Under the pieces are notes generated by a model that worked only from the letters and a program-made list of their open reading frames with translations, was not told the origin of the DNA and ran no database searches. The translations under genes were made by a program, and so were the position numbers. 27,150 nt of DNA, from positions 1 to 27,150 of the IMG/VR virus record IMGVR_UViG_3300043410_000752. One strand, written 5' to 3'. The stretch comes from a virus. Numbering within the stretch: the first letter of the stretch is position 1; each line of letters starts with the position of its first letter. Positions 1 through 6,721 of this stretch are shown piece by piece.

Positions 1-43
1 TTATGAGCAAGCCATGAGCTTCTGCAAACTGTTCAAACCTCAT
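1..43 (-). CDS. 5' end of a gene running off the left edge, possible phage primase
   Basis: An ATG at 43 overlaps the stop of the upstream helicase (ATGA), the coupling style used all through this operon. Only 14 codons are inside the window, reading MRFEQFAEAHGLLI. This opening (aromatic residue, FA, then HGLLI) resembles the N-terminus of phage toprim-type primase or primase-helicase proteins, and its position directly after a helicase fits. That identification is inference from a short peptide. The gene could be another replication protein. No strong Shine-Dalgarno is visible, so translation is probably coupled to the helicase. Confidence 0.5.
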   Translation of the reverse strand, partial: MRFEQFAEAHGLLI

Positions 44-1518
44 GACGATGCCCGCATTCTTGATTTTGAGTACGCAATGTTTCTGGAACGTATCCAGCTA
101 AGTGTCTTTTGAGAGGGAGCCACAGGTGTTTGTGTCAATCCTCGCGGGAAACCACCATACTTTTCTTTGTATTTGTACGCTGCCCACCCATCTCGATAGC
201 CGCGCATCTTCGCAAAGTACAAGACTTCAGAGTAAAACTGCTGTTGCTCACCCAGCAATCCTTGCGTAATCCGGTTGTATTCCTGCAGCTCACCAGCAAC
301 CGAGGCTACCCCACGGATAGGTTTCTCATGGCCACACGACCCGCAAGTGTTGGACTTCCACACCCACAAAGCCCCGCATGATGGACACTTCGCCTCTTTC
401 TTTTCCTTCTCGCTGGGTTCTTTTTTGGCTTTTTCACCGTCCTTTGTCAGCTCCGTCACGCCTTCATCGAACAGTTTCTCCCAATCATTCCTGAATCGGA
501 GGTAGTTTCCTGAGTGATCAAGCCAGATTCCAGTCTCTTTACCGGGCGATGGACGCATCACACGCCCCATTTGCTGGACGTGAGAGCTAAAAGACTTGGA
601 AAAAGGCCGCGCAGACACACCCATAAGCACGTCTGGGACGTCAAAACCGCGAGTAAGTATGTCGGTGGCTATCAATCCATTGATGCTGGAATCAGGCTTT
701 GAGAACTCTTCGATAGCCTCACGCTTGAATTCATCATCCTCAAGGTAAGAGATTGAAACAAAGTTATATCCGTGCTCTCTGAACTGCCGCTCAAGGTCTT
801 TGCCGTGCGCTACACCTGCACAGAACACGACAGTCTTGACCGCCTTGCCAAAGATCCGGTTGGTCTGTTTGATCCACTCTGAAACAATATCGCCTGTGAT
901 CTTCATGCCGCGCTCGGACACTTCATCCTGGGCCCACTCGCCGGCAACCTTCTTGGCACCGCTCATGTCGATTTCTTTTGCAATGAAGACACGAAGGGGC
1001 GTGAGCCACCCCTCCTTGATCAGCTCGCCTGTCGCCTTTGCCCCAACGATATGCGTGTAGACATTCCCCAATCCCTTCGTGAAGGGCGTGGCGGTCAAGC
1101 CGATCACCTTCATGCCGGGGTTTGACTGAATGATCTTCACGATGCTAGCGCGCTGAACGTGGCACTCATCGATGATGAGCAAGTCAATGTCCAGCTTCTT
1201 TGCACGCTTCTCCAGGGTCTGGGCGCTCACGATCTGTATGCGCTCATGCGGCCTGTACCGCCAGTGGTCAGCCTGCAGCACGCCGTGTTCTATGCCGTAA
1301 GAGGATAGCCGGGTGGATGTTTGGTTGACCAGGACGATGCGGTCCAGGACCATGGCCGTGCGCTGATACTTGCGTGAGACTTCGCGCATGATGGCCATGG
1401 CGACCTCTGTTTTGCCAAAACCCGTGGGCGCATACAAGAGTTGGCATTGATGGCCAGCTTCAAAGCCAGCATTGATTTTATCCACCACATCTTGCTGGTG
1501 GGGTCTGAGTGAAAGCAT
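40..1518 (-). CDS. DEAD/DEAH-type superfamily 2 DNA helicase with zinc ribbon
   Basis: The 492-residue protein has a full SF2 motif set: Walker A APTGFGKTE at residues 30-38, DECH at 117-120, LTATP at 141-145, motif V ATDILTRGFDVP near 284-295 and motif VI QQMGRVMRP at 315-323. A lysine/glutamate-rich linker (about 358-376) leads to a four-cysteine zinc ribbon (C378, C381, C392, C395). This is the architecture of phage helicases related to UvsW/RadD-like ATP-dependent unwinding or branch-migration enzymes. The exact substrate cannot be read from sequence. The start is supported by CAGGAG 7 nt upstream of ATG. It lies 37 nt after the ParB-like gene and overlaps the next gene by 4 nt, so it belongs to the leftward replication operon. 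Confidence 0.93.
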   Translation of the reverse strand: MLSLRPHQQDVVDKINAGFEAGHQCQLLYAPTGFGKTEVAMAIMREVSRKYQRTAMVLDRIVLVNQTSTRLSSYGIEHGVLQADHWRYRPHERIQIVSAQTLEKRAKKLDIDLLIIDECHVQRASIVKIIQSNPGMKVIGLTATPFTKGLGNVYTHIVGAKATGELIKEGWLTPLRVFIAKEIDMSGAKKVAGEWAQDEVSERGMKITGDIVSEWIKQTNRIFGKAVKTVVFCAGVAHGKDLERQFREHGYNFVSISYLEDDEFKREAIEEFSKPDSSINGLIATDILTRGFDVPDVLMGVSARPFSKSFSSHVQQMGRVMRPSPGKETGIWLDHSGNYLRFRNDWEKLFDEGVTELTKDGEKAKKEPSEKEKKEAKCPSCGALWVWKSNTCGSCGHEKPIRGVASVAGELQEYNRITQGLLGEQQQFYSEVLYFAKMRGYRDGWAAYKYKEKYGGFPRGLTQTPVAPSQKTLSWIRSRNIAYSKSRMRASS

Positions 1519-1540
1519 TCAATTCTCCTGCCGGGAAACC

Positions 1541-1554
1541 GCCCGGCTTCGGGC
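1541..1554 (-). other. intergenic hairpin between the ParB-like and helicase genes
   Basis: GCCCG (1541-1545) and CGGGC (1550-1554) form a five-pair GC stem with a four-base loop. It lies right after the stop codon of the upstream gene and before the helicase ribosome binding site. No U-tract follows on the minus strand, so it is not a standard terminator. It could modulate readthrough, mRNA stability or helicase translation. Confidence 0.4.
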
Positions 1555-1555
1555 T

Positions 1556-2356
1556 TTAAGCTGCTTGACGTTCTGCCTTTTCTGCTCTGCGTTTCCAGTA
1601 CTGAACCTGTTTGATGGCTTCTGCAGCCCGGTTTTGGTACTCGTTGCGTGACTTCGTTACCGCTGCCAGCTCGATCTCAAGCTGCTTGATGTTCTCACGC
1701 AGCTCCTCCAAGGTCTGCTCAATCTCCGCCTGGGCTTCAGGCAGCTCATCCATCGAGCGCACCGCCAGCTTGTCCTTGAGCTTGGCGTTCTCTTCTGCGA
1801 TAGCCTGCAGCTCGCTGGCCAGCTCCTGCACGCGATCTTCTTCTGTCGGCTCTGGCGGAGGGGGAGTAGCGACTGGCTTGAGGCTAGGCTTGGCAGGGGG
1901 TGGGGGTGGCAGGCTTTTCTTCTTGCTGAGCTCAAGCTCCTTGCGGATACGCCCGACTGTCATGTTTGAAACGTCACAGATCTTTGCGATCTCACGATCT
2001 GACTTACCTTCGTATTCGATGTCCTCAAGCAAGGAAATAACGCAATCGCGCTTCTCTTCGTTGGTGCGGGGCATGCCGTGCTTTGAGTTTGCGCTGCGGG
2101 AAAAGATGAAGGCGTCGCGCTTTGTGCCTTTGTGTACCGTGCTCTCGATCTGCTTGTGACCGGCTCGCTTGTGCGCGTGATAGCGGTGGAATCCATCAGC
2201 CAGCCAATAGTCTTTGCCGTCAAAGAACAGATCAACCGGGGTGAACTTTGCTCCTTCAAGGACTCTTTCTGTGTAGTCCCTTACTGCCTCCTCAATGATG
2301 CTTTTGCGGGGTTGTGTGCCTCCGTCGAGGCGGATTTTTTCAAGATCAATCAGCAT
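1556..2356 (-). CDS. ParB/Spo0J-like protein with HTH and coiled coil
   Basis: The 266-residue protein begins with a ParB/sulfiredoxin-fold domain. The hallmark segment is WLADGFHRYHAHKRAG at residues 51-66, the equivalent of the ParB box with conserved G, H and R residues. A helix-turn-helix follows at about 119-140 (DREIAKICDVSNMTVGRIRK). A proline-rich linker (about 149-170) connects to a long charged coiled coil (about 174-260). Such phage proteins can act as DNA-binding partition-like factors, CTP-dependent clamps or DNases. Which applies here is unknown, and no ParA partner is visible. The start has AGGAAA 7 nt upstream, encoded in the end of the preceding gene, which it overlaps by 11 nt. 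Confidence 0.85.
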   Translation of the reverse strand: MLIDLEKIRLDGGTQPRKSIIEEAVRDYTERVLEGAKFTPVDLFFDGKDYWLADGFHRYHAHKRAGHKQIESTVHKGTKRDAFIFSRSANSKHGMPRTNEEKRDCVISLLEDIEYEGKSDREIAKICDVSNMTVGRIRKELELSKKKSLPPPPPAKPSLKPVATPPPPEPTEEDRVQELASELQAIAEENAKLKDKLAVRSMDELPEAQAEIEQTLEELRENIKQLEIELAAVTKSRNEYQNRAAEAIKQVQYWKRRAEKAERQAA

Positions 2357-2528
2357 TTGTGTTTCCTATTTTGTGCCAGGCTTCTACGGCCCTGCATATT
2401 GCTCTGTCGATTTCTTTCAGGATGACGACTTCCCTGTCCTCAAACTGCTGGCGCAGAACTTGGGCGACCAGTTTATCAATTTCGTCATCGGTTAACGGCG
2501 TTTGTTGTGTAGGGGAATCCCCCATCAT
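2346..2528 (-). CDS. small conserved-type phage protein, unknown function
   Basis: A 60-residue acidic, mostly helical protein with no recognised domain. Its start overlaps the stop of the upstream gene. Two consecutive ATG codons (2528 and 2525) follow AAGGAGG, and the second has the better spacing, so the true protein may be 59 residues. It overlaps the ParB-like gene by 11 nt, and its last codons carry that gene's ribosome binding site. Function unknown; operon position suggests an accessory replication role at most. Confidence 0.7.
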   Translation of the reverse strand: MMGDSPTQQTPLTDDEIDKLVAQVLRQQFEDREVVILKEIDRAICRAVEAWHKIGNTNAD

Positions 2529-2758
2529 TTACCCTCCTTCGCTTTGATTGCTGCGCTGCATGCCATTGCGCCCAACATGCGGCCCTCGTCCTCGTCATAA
2601 GAAAACTTGTCCCACAATTCTTTGTAGCGTTGTTGCGCTTCTTCACAAACCTTTGTACACGACTCACACGCTTCTAACCACACGAACTTGGCGTTGGTTC
2701 TACCGATGACCTTTTGCTCTGCGGGTGTGAGCGTAGCCCACCATTCGTTGAAGTTCAT
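2525..2758 (-). CDS. small phage protein, unknown function
   Basis: A 77-residue protein starting MNFNEWWATLTPAEQKVIG, with four cysteines (CESCTKVCEE and MACSAA regions) and an acidic middle. Upstream AAGGAG sits 8 nt before ATG inside the previous gene's last codons. The C-terminal KEGK is encoded by the AAGGAGG that serves the next start. I do not recognise a family. The NEWW/EEW opening echoes the WW motif of the protein at 7390-7599. Confidence 0.75.
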   Translation of the reverse strand: MNFNEWWATLTPAEQKVIGRTNAKFVWLEACESCTKVCEEAQQRYKELWDKFSYDEDEGRMLGAMACSAAIKAKEGK

Positions 2759-2997
2759 GTGTTTTTCTCCTTAAGTTTGGCTTCAAAGTAGTTAGCCATC
2801 AGCTTGGGTTGAACCCAACCTTTGCGCTCTTCTTCCTCGTCGTACCAAGTTTCAAACTGGGCAACGTCTTCATCCGTCAACCCCTTCCATGGGAGTTCAA
2901 TCCCATCGTGACCACCCAGCTTGTAGGCTTCAGCCCGCCATCGGGCGGCGCGTTGCTTGTGGTATTCACAGTGTGGGCATCTGTGTTCTTTATCCAT
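2755..2997 (-). CDS. small zinc-binding-type phage protein with GLTDEE motif
   Basis: An 80-residue protein. An open frame extends further upstream, but the start at 2997 is chosen because AGGAGA lies directly before it and the upstream extension overlaps another gene and looks non-coding. The N-terminus has a CPHC pair that could be half a metal site. The middle holds WKGLTDEDVAQFE, related to WVGLTDEEIALV in the protein at 3398-3658. Both end in EAKLKE(K/R)N. These two are probably diverged copies of one module. Function unknown. It overlaps its neighbours by 8 nt and 4 nt. Confidence 0.72.
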   Translation of the reverse strand: MDKEHRCPHCEYHKQRAARWRAEAYKLGGHDGIELPWKGLTDEDVAQFETWYDEEEERKGWVQPKLMANYFEAKLKEKNT

Positions 2998-3178
2998 GGT
3001 TCTTCTCCTTTGGTTCATAGTCCAGCCCCAGCTCCTTGGCGTTGTCCGCCATGCGGTCAAGCGCAGCTTCGGCACGCACCCTCTGTGCGTACTGGTGCAG
3101 CCACTCGTTGGTTGCGGGGTGTTCAGTGTTGAACCCCACCTCACGGGCAATCTCAATGTCACGTTGTTTTTGATCCAT
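2990..3178 (-). CDS. small phage protein, unknown function
   Basis: A 62-residue charged helical protein (MDQKQRDIEIAREVGFN and onward). The start at 3178 has an excellent AAAGGAG six bases upstream. An in-frame ATG at 3256 would add 26 residues and overlap the preceding gene's end, but it lacks a ribosome binding site, so I prefer the shorter form. It ends EPKEKNHG, where AAGGAG in these codons is the binding site of the next gene. No family recognised. Confidence 0.65.
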   Translation of the reverse strand: MDQKQRDIEIAREVGFNTEHPATNEWLHQYAQRVRAEAALDRMADNAKELGLDYEPKEKNHG

Positions 3179-3243
3179 GTAAATCTCCTTTAGTGGCGCT
3201 GATCTGGCATAAGCCCAAAGAGCTTCTAAACCTAAGTTTGAAT

Positions 3244-3405
3244 TTATTTCTGCCATGATGTTTCTGGTTTGTTGCGTTTGCGATAGAAGTTGATAAGTAA
3301 GTCAACCACTTGGGCATAACTAAACTCAACCCCGTACTCATCTTGTAATTGTTTTTTAATCGCTTCAATGTTGCCTGTTATGGTCAAAGTGATGCGTTTA
3401 GCCAT
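3244..3405 (-). CDS. short putative ribbon-helix-helix-like protein
   Basis: A 53-residue protein. MAKRITLTITGN could form the N-terminal strand of a ribbon-helix-helix fold, followed by two helices (IEAIKKQLQDEYG and YAQVVDLLINFYRK). The pattern is suggestive, not diagnostic. The start at 3405 overlaps the stop of the upstream gene by 8 nt with only a weak AAGAACGA upstream, which implies translational coupling. The open frame extends upstream, but that part runs antiparallel to no conserved feature and overlaps the neighbouring gene. Confidence 0.6.
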   Translation of the reverse strand: MAKRITLTITGNIEAIKKQLQDEYGVEFSYAQVVDLLINFYRKRNKPETSWQK

Positions 3406-3658
3406 GATTTCGTTCTTTGAGTTTGGCTTCAATGGCGCGGGCAAAACTAATGTCATTCCAATTGTGGGCAGACGCCGCACACTCTCCGCACACCAAAGCA
3501 ATCTCCTCATCCGTCAGCCCAACCCATTCACGCTGTTGTGGAGTGGTGTAGAGGTCAGCCTCATGTTGAAACTGTTTGTCTGCAATCCAGTTAACGACAC
3601 CATGACTTGCAAACGCCACCGGCTCCTGTTTCTCAGCCTGCTCTATGGCTTTTTTCAT
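3398..3658 (-). CDS. phage accessory protein with GLTDEE motif (downstream half of an HNH-split gene?)
   Basis: An 86-residue protein of the YTTPQQREWVGLTDEEI type often found in aquatic phages; function unknown. It starts MKKAIEQAEKQEPVAFA, a sequence that looks like the middle of a longer protein. The preceding gene carries the matching front half (AITSLRAAL) followed by an HNH endonuclease. I infer that the endonuclease entered the gene here and this ATG, overlapping the HNH stop by 4 nt, restarts translation. It ends KLKERNHG and overlaps the next start by 8 nt. It shares GLTDEE and the EAKLKE tail with the protein at 2755-2997. Confidence 0.75.
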   Translation of the reverse strand: MKKAIEQAEKQEPVAFASHGVVNWIADKQFQHEADLYTTPQQREWVGLTDEEIALVCGECAASAHNWNDISFARAIEAKLKERNHG

Positions 3659-4296
3659 AAGGAAACCCCTTTTTTCTTCGCAAAATACTTTTGACTAGCA
3701 ATTTTGTTGCATTGACGACAAAATCTTTTTCCATTTCCTAGCCAGCCTGTATTTGATTCATCAAATGGATGACCAGATTTGCACTCGGTTTTCTTCATGT
3801 TTTTTGCGCCAACGCCTTCTCCACGAAGATTGTTTTCTTTTACCGTTACTGGCTCAAGGTGCATTGGGTTGACGCATGAACGGTTCCTGCATAGGTGATC
3901 AATCACCATACCTTCAGGAATAGGGCCGTTCAATGCTTCCCAAACAACTCTATGCGCTCTTAAATTGCCACCACCATTGTTTTTGTTTGCAGATAACTCT
4001 CCATATCCTTGTGGCGTTATCCGACCTTTCCAATCATGGCATGGTGTTGATTTCCAATCCAATGCAGCTCTTAGGGATGTGATGGCTGTTCGTGCATGAC
4101 ATGGGTTGTATTCAGCATTGCATCTATCCCCACACGCTTCTTCCAACGCCTTCAGCCACTGTTTCATTGCTTCAATGCTCATGTGTTCATTTCCTTGTGG
4201 TTTTGCGACACATTCCTGCTTTGTGTCGTGCTCCCCATACTTTGGAGACATACAGACGTAGCATTCCTTAGTTGTCAGACCATGTTCGCAGCTCAT
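3655..4296 (-). CDS. HNH endonuclease fused to the front half of a phage accessory protein
   Basis: A 213-residue protein. Residues 1-79 are non-nuclease: a cysteine-bearing start (MSCEHGLTTKECYVC), then a segment from MSIEAMKQWLKALEEACG to AITSLRAAL like a common small phage protein. From about residue 82 it is an HNH_3-type homing endonuclease: AHRVVWEALNG near 114-124, IDHLCRNRSCVNPMHLE near 132-148 with the key H134, N143 and H146. A C-terminal zinc knuckle follows (C172, H176, C193, C196). The start at 4296 has GAGAGG six bases upstream and overlaps the previous stop. An internal in-frame ATG (residue 39) also has a good AAGGAA. The nuclease would nick or cut DNA for its own spread. Confidence 0.88.
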   Translation of the reverse strand: MSCEHGLTTKECYVCMSPKYGEHDTKQECVAKPQGNEHMSIEAMKQWLKALEEACGDRCNAEYNPCHARTAITSLRAALDWKSTPCHDWKGRITPQGYGELSANKNNGGGNLRAHRVVWEALNGPIPEGMVIDHLCRNRSCVNPMHLEPVTVKENNLRGEGVGAKNMKKTECKSGHPFDESNTGWLGNGKRFCRQCNKIASQKYFAKKKGVSL

Positions 4297-4445
4297 TTCG
4301 TACCTCTCAATTCCCATCCCAGAAGAAAGTATTTCCATCTTGTTTGCAGACTTGGGACTGCATACTTGCCTGTATGTGTCTTAGTAAAGTTGATATGTCC
4401 TGCGGCCCTCATCACTGCTTCAAACTCTCTTTGTGCTTGTGTCAT
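4293..4445 (-). CDS. 50-residue phage microprotein
   Basis: A short gene reading MTQAQREFEAVMRAAGHIN and ending with a tryptophan-rich tail (RWKYFLLGWELRGTK). The ATG at 4445 overlaps the stop of the upstream gene (ATGA). AAGGGG in that gene's last codons is the ribosome binding site. Its own stop overlaps the ATG of the HNH fusion at 4296. The tight double overlap and balanced composition support it as real. Function unknown; paired tryptophans near the end are a recurring feature of very small phage proteins. Confidence 0.7.
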   Translation of the reverse strand: MTQAQREFEAVMRAAGHINFTKTHTGKYAVPSLQTRWKYFLLGWELRGTK

Positions 4446-4759
4446 GCTTGTCCCCTTGCTCGGATGTCGTTAACAATTTCAAACGCCCAAACTGGTGATG
4501 CGTATTGCCAAGCCTCATTTTCAACAATCTGTACACACGCCTCACGCTCTGCCTGAATAGCCTGCTCAACCATCCCGCAGAATTGGGTTGTTCGCTGGTC
4601 TTTGGCGCATTGCCTCCAGCCTTGTTTAATCATTGATTCACGTTCAGCGGCTGCGACAAGGGCGGCAAAGCGGGCAATTCGTTGATGCCATTCCAGTGAA
4701 CAACAATCTAATTCAAAACCAGCCTCTTGCGCCATGCGGATGATGTCTTCGCGGTTCAT
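4442..4759 (-). CDS. small phage protein of the DIIRMA / EREAC / RGQA family
   Basis: A 105-residue helical protein: MNREDIIRMAQEAG at the start, RFAALVAAAERES near 30-42, a second AEREAC near 70, and ending IRARGQA. The same building blocks occur in the adjacent gene 4756-5046 and in 7596-7826 and 7823-8011 on the other strand. The function of this aquatic-phage-type family is unknown. The last codons (AAGGGGACAAGCATGA) encode RGQA-stop and also give the ribosome binding site and ATG of the next gene. The internal double AERE suggests a fusion or partial duplication. Confidence 0.8.
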   Translation of the reverse strand: MNREDIIRMAQEAGFELDCCSLEWHQRIARFAALVAAAERESMIKQGWRQCAKDQRTTQFCGMVEQAIQAEREACVQIVENEAWQYASPVWAFEIVNDIRARGQA

Positions 4760-5046
4760 GCCTGCCCCCTTGCCTCAAGCCAAGCTGCAAACTTTGAGAT
4801 TTCTGGGTATTCCTTTTGCCACTTTTCTGTTGCGATTTCATTCAAAGACTTTACGCCGTTTTCAAGGTCAGACTGAACGCACATCCACCATTCATCGCTG
4901 ATGGCCTCACGCTCTGCGGCGGCGACAAGGGCGGCAAAGCGTTCAAGGTAATAGACAAACTTTTCTCTGTCTTTCCCAAGCCCGTACAGTTCCATCCCTG
5001 AGTCCCGCGCCATGCGGATAATGTCATCTCTGTTCATATTGTTCAT
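4756..5046 (-). CDS. small phage protein of the DIIRMA / EREAC / RGQA family
   Basis: A 96-residue paralogue of its downstream neighbour: MNRDDIIRMARDSG, then ERFAALVAAAEREA, a divergent middle with a WW pair, and ending LEARGQA. The first ATG (5046) overlaps the stop of a 30-residue gene, with GAGGA nine bases upstream. A second ATG three codons later aligns with the start of the paralogues and is an alternative. The RGQA tail again embeds AAGGGG and overlaps the next ATG. Function unknown. Confidence 0.8.
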   Translation of the reverse strand: MNNMNRDDIIRMARDSGMELYGLGKDREKFVYYLERFAALVAAAEREAISDEWWMCVQSDLENGVKSLNEIATEKWQKEYPEISKFAAWLEARGQA

Positions 5047-5135
5047 ATCGGCGCGTCCTCAAAGTTGTCTGGGTTGAAGGGGATGGGCTTGTTGGGCACA
5101 TCAGGCAAGGGCTCGGTGGGGAATGGCCAGGTCAT
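5043..5135 (-). CDS. 30-residue proline-rich microprotein
   Basis: Reads MTWPFPTEPLPDVPNKPIPF and ends with an acidic NPDNFEDAPI. A GAGGAG sits three bases before the ATG, which overlaps the stop of the upstream gene. Its own stop overlaps the next ATG. The exact overlaps at both ends and the strong ribosome binding site argue that it is translated. With about one proline in four it is likely unstructured, or serves mainly as a coupling leader. Function unknown. Confidence 0.6.
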   Translation of the reverse strand: MTWPFPTEPLPDVPNKPIPFNPDNFEDAPI

Positions 5136-5380
5136 TGTCTCCTCGCTTTTAGCATTGCGTCTGCCACCATGAAAGACATTTGAGCCACTGCAAATTCTTC
5201 GGGAATACCTGCTTTGCTTGCCTCTCTCATGGCGACTGAATGTATGACATCATTTGTGATCATGGCCTGCATCGCCTTGGCAGCAAAGTAGTCACGCAGG
5301 GTCATGCCTTCTTCTATGGTCCATGTTTGACTCGCAACGTCATATGATTTTGTGGGAAACGCTGGTCCACCTGTATTCAT
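5132..5380 (-). CDS. conserved-type phage protein with GMTLRDYFAAKAMQ motif
   Basis: An 82-residue protein opening MNTGGPAFPT and carrying GMTLRDYFAAKAMQA at residues 25-39, a signature seen in many small phage proteins of unknown function. The C-terminal half is helical. AGGAGGAGAAC directly before ATG is a very strong ribosome binding site. It overlaps the next gene by 4 nt, and the last codons (AAAGCGAGGAGACAA) double as that gene's binding site. Confidence 0.85.
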   Translation of the reverse strand: MNTGGPAFPTKSYDVASQTWTIEEGMTLRDYFAAKAMQAMITNDVIHSVAMREASKAGIPEEFAVAQMSFMVADAMLKARRQ

Positions 5381-5392
5381 GTTCTCCTCCTT

Positions 5393-5722
5393 TTATAAAA
5401 CCAACTCAAGCATGTCACTTGATAAACACTTGCCGTCAAACCGGTTGTAGAGCGTGCCTGTGGCGGTGTCCGCCCAGAACTCCCCTATGTCCTCGTACCT
5501 CTGCAGCCGAGGGTAGTACTTCGAGACTGAAACAAGTTTCATCGGTCGGTCCAGAATCTCCACCGGCGTCTTCACTTGTTTCATCACTCGACCCGCCCTC
5601 TTTGCCAACTTGTCAAACCCTCGCGTGATACACAAAGGCTGACCCTCAATCACCACGAATGGGCTCGTTGATACCGTCTTCAACAAACGCTGATCCTCTT
5701 CCTTTTCCCAAACAAGTTCCAT
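5393..5722 (-). CDS. 109-residue phage protein, unknown function
   Basis: The start at 5722 is chosen because AAGGAGGG lies just upstream. The frame is open to 5785, but the extra residues overlap a promoter-like sequence. The protein starts MELVWEKEEDQRLLKTV, has a beta-rich middle (SPFVVIEGQPLCITRGFDK), basic helices (KLAKRAGRVMKQVK) and an aromatic C-terminal half (EFWADTATGTLYNRFDGK). I do not recognise a family. It is the first gene of the leftward operon after the structured region at 5790-6733, with 12 nt to the next gene. Confidence 0.75.
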   Translation of the reverse strand: MELVWEKEEDQRLLKTVSTSPFVVIEGQPLCITRGFDKLAKRAGRVMKQVKTPVEILDRPMKLVSVSKYYPRLQRYEDIGEFWADTATGTLYNRFDGKCLSSDMLELVL

Positions 5723-5743
5723 AACTTCCCTCCTTTTTTTGAA

Positions 5744-5772
5744 ATGTAACTCATGTATTCCAAACATGTCAA
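5744..5772 (-). promoter_or_regulatory. candidate sigma70 promoter for the leftward operon
   Basis: On the minus strand a perfect -35 TTGACA (5772-5767) is followed after 17 nt by TTACAT (5749-5744), a weak -10. Transcription would begin near 5737, some 15 nt before the 5722 start codon, including its AAGGAGG. Spacing and -35 are good; the poor -10 keeps this tentative. Confidence 0.45.
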
Positions 5773-6320
5773 CTGTTATATTCACGCTTTTAGCTACGCC
5801 GGGTGACCTGGGGGCTTTGACTGCACATCCAAGGCACCGTGCCCATCACAGGGTTTTCCCTGAGACTAGCTGCCGGCTATTACTAGACGACACACCTGAG
5901 GTGATTGATTCATCGGGAAGGGTGCTTTGGCTGTCACAGTCACCCCTGCCTGCGCGAGTCGCTCAATTACGCTCGCACGCTCTAGTTGGTCTTGCTAGAA
6001 CGATAGTCTTTTCTGGGTGCCGGAGATTTCTGCCGCATTAGCTAACGCGCCCTGACGGCTGCTGCGGAAAACAATTAGCGGAGAGCCAATTAAAAAGCCG
6101 TTTACAACTGCCCTCGGTGGAAACCCTTCGGATTAAAACCAAGGGCGAGAGCATGTGTAAACGGCCTTCAATTTGTTGTTTTCCACGACAACGCTTTCAG
6201 TGTATCAAAGAATTTAAAAGCGTGCAAGCGGGTTGTTGGGCTCGATTCGGTCTTCAACAAGGCAGATCGGAAAGCCAGAAAACAATCTGCGTCAACATCC
6301 TCGATTGCTGGCTTAACACC

Positions 6321-6384
6321 CAACACGGCTGAGGACTGTTCCGGCCCTCCGAGAATCCCCAGAGGACAATCCCCATGCGTGTTG
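6321..6384 (-). repeat. structural module copy A inside the candidate RNA
   Basis: Begins CAACACGGCTGAGGACTG and ends CAATCCCCATGCGTGTTG on the plus strand. CAACACG (6321-6327) pairs with CGTGTTG (6378-6384), and 6331-6341 pairs with 6364-6374. The same two flanks recur in copy B around a different internal hairpin, so the outer stems are conserved while the tips differ. Confidence 0.7.
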
Positions 6385-6499
6385 ATGCTGGTGGCCGGTG
6401 CTGATCTCCGGCTTTCGTTCCTCCGCGAACCGCGCCGCCAGCACGCAAGCATGACGATCTCGGCAAATAAAACGGCGCGCATCAGCCTACGCATTCACC

Positions 6500-6589
6500 A
6501 ACACGGCTGGGGACTGATCCGTCAGGTTGCGGACTCATCGGTGCGGCTGACGGACCGCCCGCTTCTTGCCCCAATCCCCATGCGTGTTG
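6500..6589 (-). repeat. structural module copy B inside the candidate RNA
   Basis: Repeats the flanks of copy A: CAACACGGCTGGGGACTG at the left and an identical 18-base CAATCCCCATGCGTGTTG at 6572-6589. Outer stem 6498-6505/6583-6590, second stem 6509-6516/6572-6579, and a unique 8-pair stem 6518-6525/6547-6554. The A-to-G change at 6510 relative to copy A (6332) restores a Watson-Crick pair with C6578, which supports selection on base pairing. Confidence 0.7.
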
Positions 6590-6721
6590 GTTGCTGGCTA
6601 AGACCACATAAAGCAGTGTCTGCGGCGTTGTTGCACTCTGATACATTGATTCCGCCCGGCGCTAACCCGGTTTTCTTAGCCAGCACAGATGAACACTGGT
6701 ATCAATGCTCATGTGTGCTAG

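Noticed and set aside
3179-3256. Longer start (ATG at 3256) for the gene at 2990-3178
   Set aside because: It overlaps the upstream gene's end but lacks a ribosome binding site, while 3178 has a near-perfect one. It remains possible through coupling.
5774-5782. Extended -10-like TGTTATATT on the plus strand as promoter of a rightward RNA
   Set aside because: Kept only as counter-evidence: no -35, and the wobble pattern of the stems favours the minus strand.
6520-6550. Hammerhead-like string CGATGAGTCCGC on the minus strand
   Set aside because: The GAAA core and the third stem of a hammerhead ribozyme are missing, so the resemblance is probably chance.
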